Source: Taylorella equigenitalis ATCC 35865
GTDB lineage: Bacteria; Pseudomonadota; Gammaproteobacteria; Burkholderiales; Burkholderiaceae_B
Assembly (NCBI RefSeq): GCF_000276685.1
Contig: NC_018108.1
Span: 1,612,001 to 1,676,000, forward strand
DNA: 64,000 nucleotides
Direction: 5' to 3'
Translations under genes and position numbers: made by a program
Part shown: positions 1 to 8,915 of the stretch, in pieces
How the letters are laid out: every line of letters begins with the position of its first letter
Numbering within the stretch: position 1 is the first letter of the stretch
Notes under the pieces: model-generated
Databases searched by the model: none
Seen by the model: the letters and a program-made list of their open reading frames with translations, nothing else
What the model was told of the DNA's origin: nothing

Positions 1-2780
1 GCAAACCAGATGTAGACTTGATTGAGGGATTGTCTCCAGCTATTGCCATAGAACAACGGTCCGCAAGCCATAATCCTAGATCTACCGTAGCCACAACCAC
101 TGAAATACACGACTATTTGCGCTTACTATATGCACGAGTAGGTACGCCCTACTGTCCAAAGCACAGAGTGCCTCTTATTGCCACTAGCGTTACTGAGATT
201 GTGGACTCCATTCTTGAAGAAGCCAATGAAGACAAGTTGGTTATATACGCACCTATTGCCACCCAAGTTTGTGGATTGGATGCGATAAACGATTTGAAAT
301 CTAAGATTACACAATTAATTTCACAAGGTTTTATCAGAGCAAGAGTTAATGGAGAAATTTATCAACTCGAAAGCCTACCACATTTTAGCGAGGGTGAGAT
401 TTATGACTTTGAACTTGTTGTTGATAGGCTTCGTGCAAAACCTGAAAATAAGCAACGTTTAGCAGAAAGTCTAGAAATGGCGTATGAACTATCAGGTGGG
501 CGTTTGATTTTAGAAAGGGACGATGGAGGGGCATCAGTTAAATCAGATATCTACTCTAGCAACTATGCCTGCCCTCATTGCGACCATGCAATTCCAGAAC
601 TTGAACCTCGGCTTTTTAGTTTTAACAACCCCATTGGTGCTTGCCCGCATTGCAAGGGTCTTGGGCATCTAGATGTATTCGATGAGCAGAAGGTGGTTGC
701 ACTGCCATCACTTAGTATTAATGGAGGTGCAATTTCTGGATGGGATATGCGTAACAGCTTTACTAGAAGCATTATGGGTAGCCTATCTCAACACTATGGG
801 TTTAGTTTGGATAAGCCGTTTGAGCAACTGTCAGATGAAATAAAAAATATTATCTTACATGGGTCGGGTACAGAAGAAATTGGCTTTCCTTATTTAAAAG
901 AAAATGGGGGCACAATTATTGAACGCCATCCTTTTGAAGGGATTATCCCAAATTTGCAAAGGCGTTGGGAAACTACAGAGTCGACAAATGTTCGTGATGC
1001 ATTGAGCAAGCTTAGAACTAATGTTATATGCCCTTCTTGTTTGGGATCTCGATTACGTGAGGAAGCTCGATTTGTAATGATAGGTGACGATATTCGCACT
1101 GAGAGCGGTCCTGAGGTTGGCTTTGACTGCGCGAGTTGTCCTGAATGTGTGGACATACATGAGAGCGAACATGGTGTTGGCTCTTATGACCTCCCTGTTG
1201 ACGTCTTAGATAAGGCATCAGGATCTATGACTGGACTTGGCATTTTTGAAGTTGAGGGGCTCTCCTTAAGTGACTGCTTAAATTGGTTTTCCAATCTCAA
1301 ACTCGAGGGAGAACGTTTTGAAATTGCAGCTCCTATGCTTCGAGAAATCATAAATCGTCTTAAATTTTTAAACGATGTAGGACTATCCTATCTATCCCTA
1401 GATAGACGTGCAGACACCATTTCTGGTGGCGAGGCTCAGAGAATAAAACTTGCATCTCAAATCGGATCAGGTCTATCTGGTGTGATGTACGTTTTGGACG
1501 AACCCTCAATTGGTTTACATCAGCGCGATAACGAAAAGCTAATTGGCACACTGCAAAATCTTCGTGATATTGGAAATACCGTTATCGTTGTTGAACACGA
1601 TGAGGACATGATACGAGAAGCTGACTGGATTGTGGACATGGGACCAGCAGCTGGAGAGCATGGCGGAGAGGTCATCTCGCAAGGTGCCATCGATAAAATA
1701 TTAAGAGACGAGAACTCTATTACTGGCAAGTATTTGAGCGGTAAATTAAGTATGCCAAGTGGCAATGCTCGTACTTTAGATGATAATCAGAAATGGCTTC
1801 AATTTACTGGTTGCCGCGGGAACAATCTAAAAAATGTGGATGTAAAAATTCCACTTGGTCGTTTTGTATGCGTAACTGGCGTATCAGGGTCTGGAAAATC
1901 AACACTTGTGAACGAGACTATTGCCAACACATTAATGCGAACTTTAAATCGTTCACTCGCAGAATCCCAACCTTTTGATGAAGTGCATGGATTGGAGTTC
2001 TTGGACAATGCTATCGTCGTTGACCAAAGTCCTATCGGGCGAACTCCACGCAGTAATCCTGCAACTTATGTTGGAGTTTTTCTAGCCATCCGTGAACTTT
2101 TTGCATCCACCAAAGATGCAAGGCAAAGAGGTTATGACGCTGGTCGCTTCTCGTTTAATATAAAAGGGGGGCGTTGTGACGTGTGTGATGGTGACGGCAT
2201 TAAAAAAGTTCAGATGCATTTTCTGCCTGATATGTATGTCAAATGCGAAGCTTGTGACGGAACGCGATATAACCGTGAAACACGTGAAATTTATTATCGT
2301 GGCAAAAATATAAGCGACGTACTTGAAATGACGGTAGAGCAAGCATGCGATTTCTTTTCAAACATTCCTAAGATTCACGGTAAATTATCTACATTGATAG
2401 AGGTCGGACTAGGATATATTAAGCTTGGTCAAAGTGCGACGACATTGTCTGGAGGTGAGGCACAGCGCGTGAAATTGGCTCTGGAGCTAGCTAAGCGAAA
2501 CACAGGGCGATCTGTATATATATTGGATGAGCCTACTACGGGTCTTCATTTCTCAGACATCAACCAATTATTGCTAGTTTTACAAAAATTTGTGGACGGC
2601 GGAAATACTGTTATTGTGATTGAACACAACCTAGATGTTATCCGTAATTCCGATTGGATTATTGACCTCGGACCAGAAGGTGGCAATGGTGGAGGGGAAA
2701 TCATTGCCACAGGGACTCCTTCGGATATCGCTTCTTTTGAAGGAAGTGAAACAGGTCGTTATTTAGCTAGAGTTCTATAG
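1..2780 (+). CDS. uvrA: UvrA, excinuclease ABC subunit A (5' end outside window)
   Basis: DNA-damage recognition ATPase of nucleotide excision repair, which loads UvrB at lesions. The reading frame is open from base 3 (residues K-P-D-V-D before IEGLSPA), so the TTG at 18 is not the real start; roughly the first 90 residues, with the first Walker A motif, lie outside the window. Visible: zinc-finger CxxC pairs (CPHC repeated), an ABC signature SGGEAQR near 1425, Walker B VLDEPS near 1495, second Walker A GVSGSGKST near 1880, the second zinc module CDVC/CEAC near 2180-2255, a second signature SGGEAQR near 2450 and Walker B ILDEPT near 2520. Odd: about 55 extra residues with a CxxCxxC motif lie at about 1080-1250, where Escherichia coli UvrA has a short linker. 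Identity is certain from the family motifs; the effect of the insert is unknown. Confidence 0.97.
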   Translation, partial: KPDVDLIEGLSPAIAIEQRSASHNPRSTVATTTEIHDYLRLLYARVGTPYCPKHRVPLIATSVTEIVDSILEEANEDKLVIYAPIATQVCGLDAINDLKSKITQLISQGFIRARVNGEIYQLESLPHFSEGEIYDFELVVDRLRAKPENKQRLAESLEMAYELSGGRLILERDDGGASVKSDIYSSNYACPHCDHAIPELEPRLFSFNNPIGACPHCKGLGHLDVFDEQKVVALPSLSINGGAISGWDMRNSFTRSIMGSLSQHYGFSLDKPFEQLSDEIKNIILHGSGTEEIGFPYLKENGGTIIERHPFEGIIPNLQRRWETTESTNVRDALSKLRTNVICPSCLGSRLREEARFVMIGDDIRTESGPEVGFDCASCPECVDIHESEHGVGSYDLPVDVLDKASGSMTGLGIFEVEGLSLSDCLNWFSNLKLEGERFEIAAPMLREIINRLKFLNDVGLSYLSLDRRADTISGGEAQRIKLASQIGSGLSGVMYVLDEPSIGLHQRDNEKLIGTLQNLRDIGNTVIVVEHDEDMIREADWIVDMGPAAGEHGGEVISQGAIDKILRDENSITGKYLSGKLSMPSGNARTLDDNQKWLQFTGCRGNNLKNVDVKIPLGRFVCVTGVSGSGKSTLVNETIANTLMRTLNRSLAESQPFDEVHGLEFLDNAIVVDQSPIGRTPRSNPATYVGVFLAIRELFASTKDARQRGYDAGRFSFNIKGGRCDVCDGDGIKKVQMHFLPDMYVKCEACDGTRYNRETREIYYRGKNISDVLEMTVEQACDFFSNIPKIHGKLSTLIEVGLGYIKLGQSATTLSGGEAQRVKLALELAKRNTGRSVYILDEPTTGLHFSDINQLLLVLQKFVDGGNTVIVIEHNLDVIRNSDWIIDLGPEGGNGGGEIIATGTPSDIASFEGSETGRYLARVL

Positions 2781-2897
2781 CTCATTATGGTCATATAAAC
2801 TAAAGCCCACCTACATCTAAACTGGCAACAAAACCATTCAAAATATTTGAATATGTATTTTGTTATCCACAAAACGACTTATATTTCTAGTTATTTG

Positions 2898-2939
2898 TTG
2901 ACTTCATTATTTCAAGTGCTGATAATGATTCTCATTCTC
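2898..2939 (+). promoter_or_regulatory. Promoter overlapped by a Fur box, upstream of the TonB-dependent receptor
   Basis: TTGACT (2898-2903) and GATAAT (2921-2926) are spaced by 17 bases. Overlapping the -10, GATAATGATTCTCATTCTC (2921-2939) matches the 19-base Fur consensus at 16 of 19 positions. It ends 19 bases before the receptor start codon. Fur with iron bound should block this promoter, so the receptor is expected to be iron-repressed. The sequence match is direct; the regulation is inferred. Confidence 0.88.
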
Positions 2940-2958
2940 AATACTACCCTACTTTATC

Positions 2959-5097
2959 ATGCGTTCAACCTCCCTTGCAGTACTTCTAGCACTTTTATCT
3001 CTGAATTTACATGCACAAGCTTTAAAAACACAGACAAATAAAAAAACTAACTCAAGCGATATAACTAAGAAAAATCAATCAAAGATTTCTGATATTACGG
3101 TCATTGCCAACCTATACGATTCAGATACGCAGTTTTATCCTGGGTCTGTAAATGTAGTTAAAAACCCTGGACTTCTCTCACAATCAAATATTATCGATTC
3201 AATTGCAAACGTGCCTGGCATTACTACTGGAGGAGATTATGGCCGTCAGATAGGTAACCAATTTACTGTTAGGGGCTTTGGTTATCAAGAGGAACAAAGA
3301 GTTATTATTCAACAGGATGGAGTTAAGCGATCTGCAAATTTATTCTCTAATCACATTTCAAGTTTTAGAACTGACAACGATATTTTAAGAAATGTAGATA
3401 TTGTTAAAGGTTCATCATCAATTCTTCATGGCAGCGGAGCTATCGGCGGTGTTGTAGGCATGACTACAAAAGACGCCCATGACTTTTTGCGTGAAAATAA
3501 AAAATTTGGATTTATGTTGGGGCAGCGATATGAGTCCAATAATATGCACAGCACTAGAGCTGCAGCTTATGCGGATTTAGGAAAAATAGATTTTCTACTA
3601 TATGGCAAAAGGGCAAAATTCGGAGATGTGAAATTTGCTGATGGTGGTACTTTGCAAGAAGGTTCTTCAGGTCAAAAGGTACGTAATGACACTGGATATA
3701 ACGATGAAACCATTAAAACAGGTCTATTTAAAATTGGATTTGACTTAACCGATGAGCAAAGAGCCACATTTTCTATTTACGATTATAAAGAGAATCTTAA
3801 AACTGTTTGGCAAACCCTTTGGCATAACGATAAGGATTTGTTTATAGATGGAAAATTAACGCAACGTGACTATATTTTCGACTATTCATTTAAGCCTAAA
3901 AATATAGATTGGATAAATTTAGAAGCAAAAATTTATAAATCGAATGCTGAATATTATCGAAAATACGATGAATCTGATGGCAATGGTGAATACTCCAACA
4001 CTGATAAAAGAAAAGGATTTAGGATTAAAAACGTTGCCTATTTCAATACAGGTTCTCTAGAACACACATTGGTTGCTGGCGTTGATTATCAAAACAGAAC
4101 CGAGGATGCTCATTTTGTAAGAAATGGAGAGGTGAGCGATTTTGGATCACATCCCGCAAGTTACAAAGATTGGGGTTTGTATGTTCAGGACGAAATGAAA
4201 TTTAGCAGAATCGGATTAACTCTAGGTGGAAGGTACGATAATTACGATCGAACGATTAAAAAGCCTGGTGCAGAAGGATATAAGGCAAGTAGATTCTCCC
4301 CTAGAGTAGCTCTCTCTCTAAATTTCACAGACAATCTAGCCTTTCTAATTGGACATGCACAAAGCTTCAGAGGTCCAACTCCGCACGAAACATCCTCAAA
4401 AGGAGCTCTAAATCCTCACTATCATTACATACCTAATAAAAATCTTAAAGCCGAAACCTCAAGTGAATTAGAGTTTGGTTTAGCATTAGATCAAAATGCC
4501 CTACTTACATCAAATGACCGCCTGAAATTCAAATTCATGTATTTCGATGGAAGTATCAGGGATATGATTTCAATAAAATTATTGCGAGAATTAGGCAAAC
4601 CAAAAGATGCAAGTTTCTATGCACAATATCAGAATGTGGCAAAAGCAAAAAGACATGGATTTGAAGCAAGTTTAGACTATTCCATAAATGACCTAACATT
4701 AAGAAGTAGCTACGAGCATCTAAAACTTACAAACTCCAAAAATGGAGAAAATCTTAGGTCTTTTGCAGATAAATTAAGGGTCGAATTATCCTATGATATA
4801 AATCCTAATTTTTCTATAGGTTTTGATGTAAATCACTGGTTCAAACCATATCAAAATCCTAAAACCATAGAATCGTGGGGCGAAATTTACACCTATGTAG
4901 ATAAAAGCTTCACAATTGCGAACTTAAAAGGTAGTTGGCGATTAAATCATCAGAAATGGATATTCGATGATGTGACTTTAAATTTTGGGGTGAATAATAT
5001 CTTTGATAAAAAATATATCCCCGCATCCTCCACAAACGATTCCTCTTTCGTAGGTGTAGGCAGAAACGCTTATCTAGACCTTGAACTTAAATTTTAA
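2959..5097 (+). CDS. TonB-dependent outer-membrane receptor, probably haem/haemoglobin or host iron-protein uptake
   Basis: 712 residues. An N-terminal signal peptide (about residues 1-20, ending near LHAQA) is followed by a plug domain with typical receptor text (TVRGFGYQEEQRVIIQQDGV, then VDIVKGSSSILHGSGAIGGVV) and a long beta-barrel rich in alternating aromatic residues that ends in the expected C-terminal Phe (LELKF). It would carry iron-containing ligands across the outer membrane using TonB energy. The plug resembles the haemoglobin/transferrin/lactoferrin receptor group, but the ligand cannot be read from sequence. A Fur box sits directly upstream, which supports an iron role. There is no clear Shine-Dalgarno sequence before the ATG; this start gives a good signal peptide. 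No TonB, ExbB or haem ABC genes are adjacent. Base composition is more A+T-rich than the flanking uvrA. Confidence 0.9.
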   Translation: MRSTSLAVLLALLSLNLHAQALKTQTNKKTNSSDITKKNQSKISDITVIANLYDSDTQFYPGSVNVVKNPGLLSQSNIIDSIANVPGITTGGDYGRQIGNQFTVRGFGYQEEQRVIIQQDGVKRSANLFSNHISSFRTDNDILRNVDIVKGSSSILHGSGAIGGVVGMTTKDAHDFLRENKKFGFMLGQRYESNNMHSTRAAAYADLGKIDFLLYGKRAKFGDVKFADGGTLQEGSSGQKVRNDTGYNDETIKTGLFKIGFDLTDEQRATFSIYDYKENLKTVWQTLWHNDKDLFIDGKLTQRDYIFDYSFKPKNIDWINLEAKIYKSNAEYYRKYDESDGNGEYSNTDKRKGFRIKNVAYFNTGSLEHTLVAGVDYQNRTEDAHFVRNGEVSDFGSHPASYKDWGLYVQDEMKFSRIGLTLGGRYDNYDRTIKKPGAEGYKASRFSPRVALSLNFTDNLAFLIGHAQSFRGPTPHETSSKGALNPHYHYIPNKNLKAETSSELEFGLALDQNALLTSNDRLKFKFMYFDGSIRDMISIKLLRELGKPKDASFYAQYQNVAKAKRHGFEASLDYSINDLTLRSSYEHLKLTNSKNGENLRSFADKLRVELSYDINPNFSIGFDVNHWFKPYQNPKTIESWGEIYTYVDKSFTIANLKGSWRLNHQKWIFDDVTLNFGVNNIFDKKYIPASSTNDSSFVGVGRNAYLDLELKF

Positions 5098-5112
5098 TTG
5101 TGATGCTTTTTT

Positions 5113-5149
5113 GTGAGTAGTTAGCTGGGTGAATCAGCTAATTACTCAC
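5113..5149. other. Strong hairpin between convergent genes
   Basis: A 14-base-pair stem (GTGAGTAGTTAGCT at 5113-5126 pairing with 5136-5149, one G-U) has a 9-base loop. It overlaps the last codons and stop of dgt. Neither strand has a T-run directly after the stem, so it is not a textbook intrinsic terminator. It may act as a transcript-end hairpin for both converging messages. Confidence 0.55.
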
Positions 5150-6322
5150 ATTAAAAATTTTCTTATGCTCTTTAATAGCAAACCTATCAGTCATCCCAGC
5201 TACATAATCCGTAACTGAAAGAATTAAATCATCCCTACCCTTTTTCTGATAATCTGGTGGCAATAACCTCGGCTCCTCCATAAATACTTCAAATAACTCC
5301 GTGATTATTGTTTTTGCCTTATAGGCCATACGCAAAACTTTGTAATGCCTATAAAGATTATCCATAAGAAATTTTCGCAACTCCTGCTCTTTTCGAGCCA
5401 TCTCGGGAGTAAATTCAACAAGAAATGGTGCTCTAATTACATCCTCAGCGGTCTGCACGGCGTGATTTGATATATTCTTTTGAGTCTGCTCAACTAAATC
5501 CACAATTAATGTATTAATCATGCGACGTGTAGTTTCAGATATAATCCTACGTCCTTTTAAGTTTGGATGCTCCTTCATAACCACGTCAAAGTGGTCCTTA
5601 AAAAGCTCCACTTCTTGTAGCTGCTCTAAACTGATTAGTCCAGATCTTACCCCATCATCAATATCATGATTATTGTAGGCAATGCCATCCGCCACATTTG
5701 CCACTTGAGCTTCTAGACTAGGGCGTTCATCATTGAGGAATCGCATAGCAACATCACCCAATCGTTGGGCATTTTTACGTGAACAATGCTTTAGAATCCC
5801 TGCCCTGGTCTCAAAACTTAAATTAAGCCCTGGAAAATCTGCATATCTCTCCTCGAGCAAATCCACAATCCGCAGACTGTGCATATTATGTTCAAATCCA
5901 TAACCATCTGGATCATATCTTTTAACACAATCATTAAGTGCATCCTGGCCCGCATGACCAAAGGGAGTATGCCCAAGGTCATGTGCCAAGGCAATGGATT
6001 CTACAAGATCTTCATTCAAATGTAGCTGTCTGGCAATGGCTCTGGCAATCTGTGAAACTTCTAAGGTATGAGTAAGTCGTGTGCGAAAAAGATCACCCTC
6101 GTGATTTACGAACACTTGAGTTTTGTATTCTAGTCTGCGAAATGCAGTACTATGTGTTATACGGTCCCTATCTCTTTGAAAAACCCCACGGGCAGGATCC
6201 TCAGGCTCTATATGAAGTCTTCCTTTAGAGTCCGATTCTTTTGTTGCATAAAGAGCTAGATAATGGGCACAAAAGCTATTTGTCATAATCATTGCCATTT
6301 CATTAGATTTAAATCTTAACAT
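5138..6322 (-). CDS. dgt: Deoxyguanosinetriphosphate triphosphohydrolase-like HD protein
   Basis: 394 residues of the HD-superfamily dNTP triphosphohydrolases, which cut dNTPs to deoxynucleosides and triphosphate. Motifs seen: FQRDRDRITHSTAFRRLEYKTQVF near the N terminus, then H-T-L-E-V, the HD pair in ALAHDLGHTPFGHAG, and a distal D in ANVADGIAYNNHDIDDG, matching the H...HD...D metal site. The length fits the short dGTPase-like class common in proteobacteria rather than the 505-residue E. coli Dgt. The start is uncertain: ATG codons at 6322 and 6286 both lack a clear ribosome-binding site, and homology begins close to the latter. It is divergent from mrcA and convergent with the receptor gene. 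Substrate preference is inferred from the family. Confidence 0.92.
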   Translation of the reverse strand: MLRFKSNEMAMIMTNSFCAHYLALYATKESDSKGRLHIEPEDPARGVFQRDRDRITHSTAFRRLEYKTQVFVNHEGDLFRTRLTHTLEVSQIARAIARQLHLNEDLVESIALAHDLGHTPFGHAGQDALNDCVKRYDPDGYGFEHNMHSLRIVDLLEERYADFPGLNLSFETRAGILKHCSRKNAQRLGDVAMRFLNDERPSLEAQVANVADGIAYNNHDIDDGVRSGLISLEQLQEVELFKDHFDVVMKEHPNLKGRRIISETTRRMINTLIVDLVEQTQKNISNHAVQTAEDVIRAPFLVEFTPEMARKEQELRKFLMDNLYRHYKVLRMAYKAKTIITELFEVFMEEPRLLPPDYQKKGRDDLILSVTDYVAGMTDRFAIKEHKKIFNVSN

Positions 6323-6372
6323 TTAGCAAATTAATTGACTTAAAAATTTTGCTTATGGGATAAAATTGCCAT

Positions 6373-8850
6373 ATGAGTAAAAAAGTAAATACCACTTCCA
6401 AAAAACCCTCCAAAGCAAAAGGCGGGTCTTTCTTTTCTCGATATATCCTAAAACCATTTGTATTTTTACTTGGTTTAGGTTTGTGCTTCTTATTGGTAGC
6501 CGTATTAGCTATCAAGATGACATGGTCGTCATTGCCAGACCTAAATGCTATGACAGAGTACAAACCTAGGTTACCTATGTATGTATATTCTAGCGATGGA
6601 GTACTTTTAGGAGAATATGGAGATGAAAGGCGTAACGTTCTTAATCTTCAAGAAATCCCTCTAATTATGAGGCAGGCCATACTTTCAGCTGAGGATGATG
6701 GCTTTTACCATCATGGCGGTGTAGATTGGAAGTCTATGGGACGTGCGGTATTAGCGAATTTTACTTCTGGTCGTCACAGTCAGGGTGCAAGTACCATAAC
6801 TATGCAGGTAGCACGTAATTTCTACCTATCATCTGAGAAAAAACTTACTCGTAAATTCTATGAGTTACTGCTTACATACAAAATTGAGCAAACATTGACC
6901 AAAGACCAGATTCTTGAACTTTACATGAATCAAATTTATTTAGGTCATAGATCATATGGTTTTGCAGCTGCAGCACGAACTTACTTTAACAAGTCCCTAT
7001 CAGATATCACACTAGCAGAAGCTGCGGCCTTAGCTACAATCCCAAAATCTCCTTCCCGCACAAATCCACGCACTAATTTGAAAGCAGTAAAAATTAGACA
7101 AAAGTATGTCCTTGGTAGGATGGTTGAACTTGGATACATAACTCAAAAACAGATGGATGATGCCCTTAAGGAGCCCCTTGTTCCCCAGGTCGTCGAAGTT
7201 GAGCGTGATAAAAATTACACACTTTTTGGGCAGTACGTTTCTGAAACTGCCCGTCAGCTTATATATAGCATGTACGGGGAAAATACTTACGGTCGCGGTC
7301 TTAAAGTTGTGACTACGGTCAAATCTGATGACCAAAGAGCTGCTTATAAAGCTGTTCGAAATGGTGTTATGTCCTACACAAGACGTAAGCCTTATCCTGG
7401 CCCAGCAGGAAATATTGATTTGCCAGCTGGCGTAGAAAACGATCAAGATGCAATGGTCGATATTCTATCTAAGATGCATGAGGACTACCCAGATAATGAC
7501 GAATTAATCGGTGCACTTGTGTTGAGTGCAAGTCCTAGCAAAGTTACTGTTATGCGTAATGTTGGAGAAGTTATTGAGTTAGAAAAGGACCAACTTAAAA
7601 CTGTCCAAAGAGCCCTTAAATCAAATGCAGATTCTAAAGTCAGAATTAAACGAGGTTCAGTAGTTTATCTTGAACAAATCAAAGTTAAAGACGAATATCT
7701 GTGGAGCATTATTAACCTTCCTATCGTACAAGGGTCTTTAATTGCAATGGACCCTAAAGATGGTGCTATTAAGGCCATGATTGGTGGTTTTGATTTTACT
7801 CATGGTGGATTTAACAGAACTACACAGGCATGGCGTCAACCAGGCTCTACATTCAAACCTTTTGTTTATGCAGCCGCCATAGAAAAAGGATTAACTCCTG
7901 AGTCCAACATTTCCGATCAGCCTTTTGTACTCTCTGGACGTCAAACTGGAGGTAAGCCTTGGACACCTAAAAACTACGGTAATTCGTATACAGTGAGCCA
8001 AACGCTTCGCAGAGGTTTATATAAATCAAAAAACATGGTTTCCATACGTGTTCTTAAAATTGCAGGTGCGGATTACACTGCACAATTCTTAACTCGTATG
8101 GGTTTTGATATGAAGAATCAACCTCCTAAAGGTGCATACTTGACTATGGCTTTAGGTGCAGGTAGTGTTACTCCTCTTCAGATGGCTTCAAGCTACTCAA
8201 TCTTCGCTAACGGCGGATATAGAATTAATCCATATCTAATCGATTATGTAGAGGATCTTAATGTACAGGAAACTGAACCTGTCATTATTATGAAAGCACG
8301 CCCTATCAAGGCTGGAGATGAAGCTAACAGAGCGATAGATGCTCGCACAGCTTGGATTATGAATAACTTATTGCACGGAGTAGCTACATCGGGTACCGGT
8401 GCTCGTGCTACTGCCATACTAAAACGCAGAGATTTACACGGAAAAACTGGTACTACTAACCGTTCCGTTGATGCTTGGTTTGTGGGATATACTCCTGAGT
8501 TAGTTGCGGTAACTTGGTTAGGATTTGATCAGCCCACACCACTAGGTAATCGCGAGACTGGTGGTGGTTTGGCTATGCCACTTTGGATTGACTTTATGCA
8601 AGTAGCACTTAAAGATATACCACAAGCTAAACCTACACCTAAACCTCAAGGCATAATTGAAGCAGGAGGAAATTATTATCTAAAAGAGTATCCTCCAGGA
8701 AAAGCAATTGCAAATGTAGGTGTGGACGGTCTTCCTACTACTCATTTAGTAGCACCCGTATTTACTTCTATAAGTACAAGACCTCAGGCACCTGACGGCA
8801 TAGGCGATTTGATTAAATCAATTACTCCAAATTCAGGAAGTAGCAATTAA
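6373..8850 (+). CDS. mrcA: Penicillin-binding protein 1A, bifunctional peptidoglycan synthase
   Basis: 825 residues. A short basic cytoplasmic tail and one membrane anchor (about residues 22-48) are followed by a GT51 glycosyltransferase domain with EDDGFYHHGG (catalytic Glu about 107) and GASTITMQVARNF. An intermediate domain follows, then a transpeptidase domain with the nucleophile motif S492-T-F-K495, an SKN motif near residue 556 and KTGTT near residue 694. It polymerises and cross-links peptidoglycan at the inner membrane. Length and motif order are normal for class A PBPs of betaproteobacteria. The start ATG lies only about 50 bases from the divergent dgt start, with a TTGACT element at 6335-6340, so the leader would be very short. 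Confidence 0.96.
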   Translation: MSKKVNTTSKKPSKAKGGSFFSRYILKPFVFLLGLGLCFLLVAVLAIKMTWSSLPDLNAMTEYKPRLPMYVYSSDGVLLGEYGDERRNVLNLQEIPLIMRQAILSAEDDGFYHHGGVDWKSMGRAVLANFTSGRHSQGASTITMQVARNFYLSSEKKLTRKFYELLLTYKIEQTLTKDQILELYMNQIYLGHRSYGFAAAARTYFNKSLSDITLAEAAALATIPKSPSRTNPRTNLKAVKIRQKYVLGRMVELGYITQKQMDDALKEPLVPQVVEVERDKNYTLFGQYVSETARQLIYSMYGENTYGRGLKVVTTVKSDDQRAAYKAVRNGVMSYTRRKPYPGPAGNIDLPAGVENDQDAMVDILSKMHEDYPDNDELIGALVLSASPSKVTVMRNVGEVIELEKDQLKTVQRALKSNADSKVRIKRGSVVYLEQIKVKDEYLWSIINLPIVQGSLIAMDPKDGAIKAMIGGFDFTHGGFNRTTQAWRQPGSTFKPFVYAAAIEKGLTPESNISDQPFVLSGRQTGGKPWTPKNYGNSYTVSQTLRRGLYKSKNMVSIRVLKIAGADYTAQFLTRMGFDMKNQPPKGAYLTMALGAGSVTPLQMASSYSIFANGGYRINPYLIDYVEDLNVQETEPVIIMKARPIKAGDEANRAIDARTAWIMNNLLHGVATSGTGARATAILKRRDLHGKTGTTNRSVDAWFVGYTPELVAVTWLGFDQPTPLGNRETGGGLAMPLWIDFMQVALKDIPQAKPTPKPQGIIEAGGNYYLKEYPPGKAIANVGVDGLPTTHLVAPVFTSISTRPQAPDGIGDLIKSITPNSGSSN

Positions 8851-8915
8851 CCCTGTTTTTCTTGTAATTTAGGCTCGTTTAGACTTGTGAACTTAATTCA
8901 GGCTTGTAAACTGAT

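Noticed and set aside
5113-5149. Bidirectional intrinsic terminator between the receptor gene and dgt
   Set aside because: The stem is strong but no T-run follows on either strand; kept only as a hairpin.
6335-6373. Leaderless mrcA transcript
   Set aside because: TTGACT at 6335 has no -10 at a good distance before the ATG (18 bases to GATAAA at best), so the promoter call is too weak to list.
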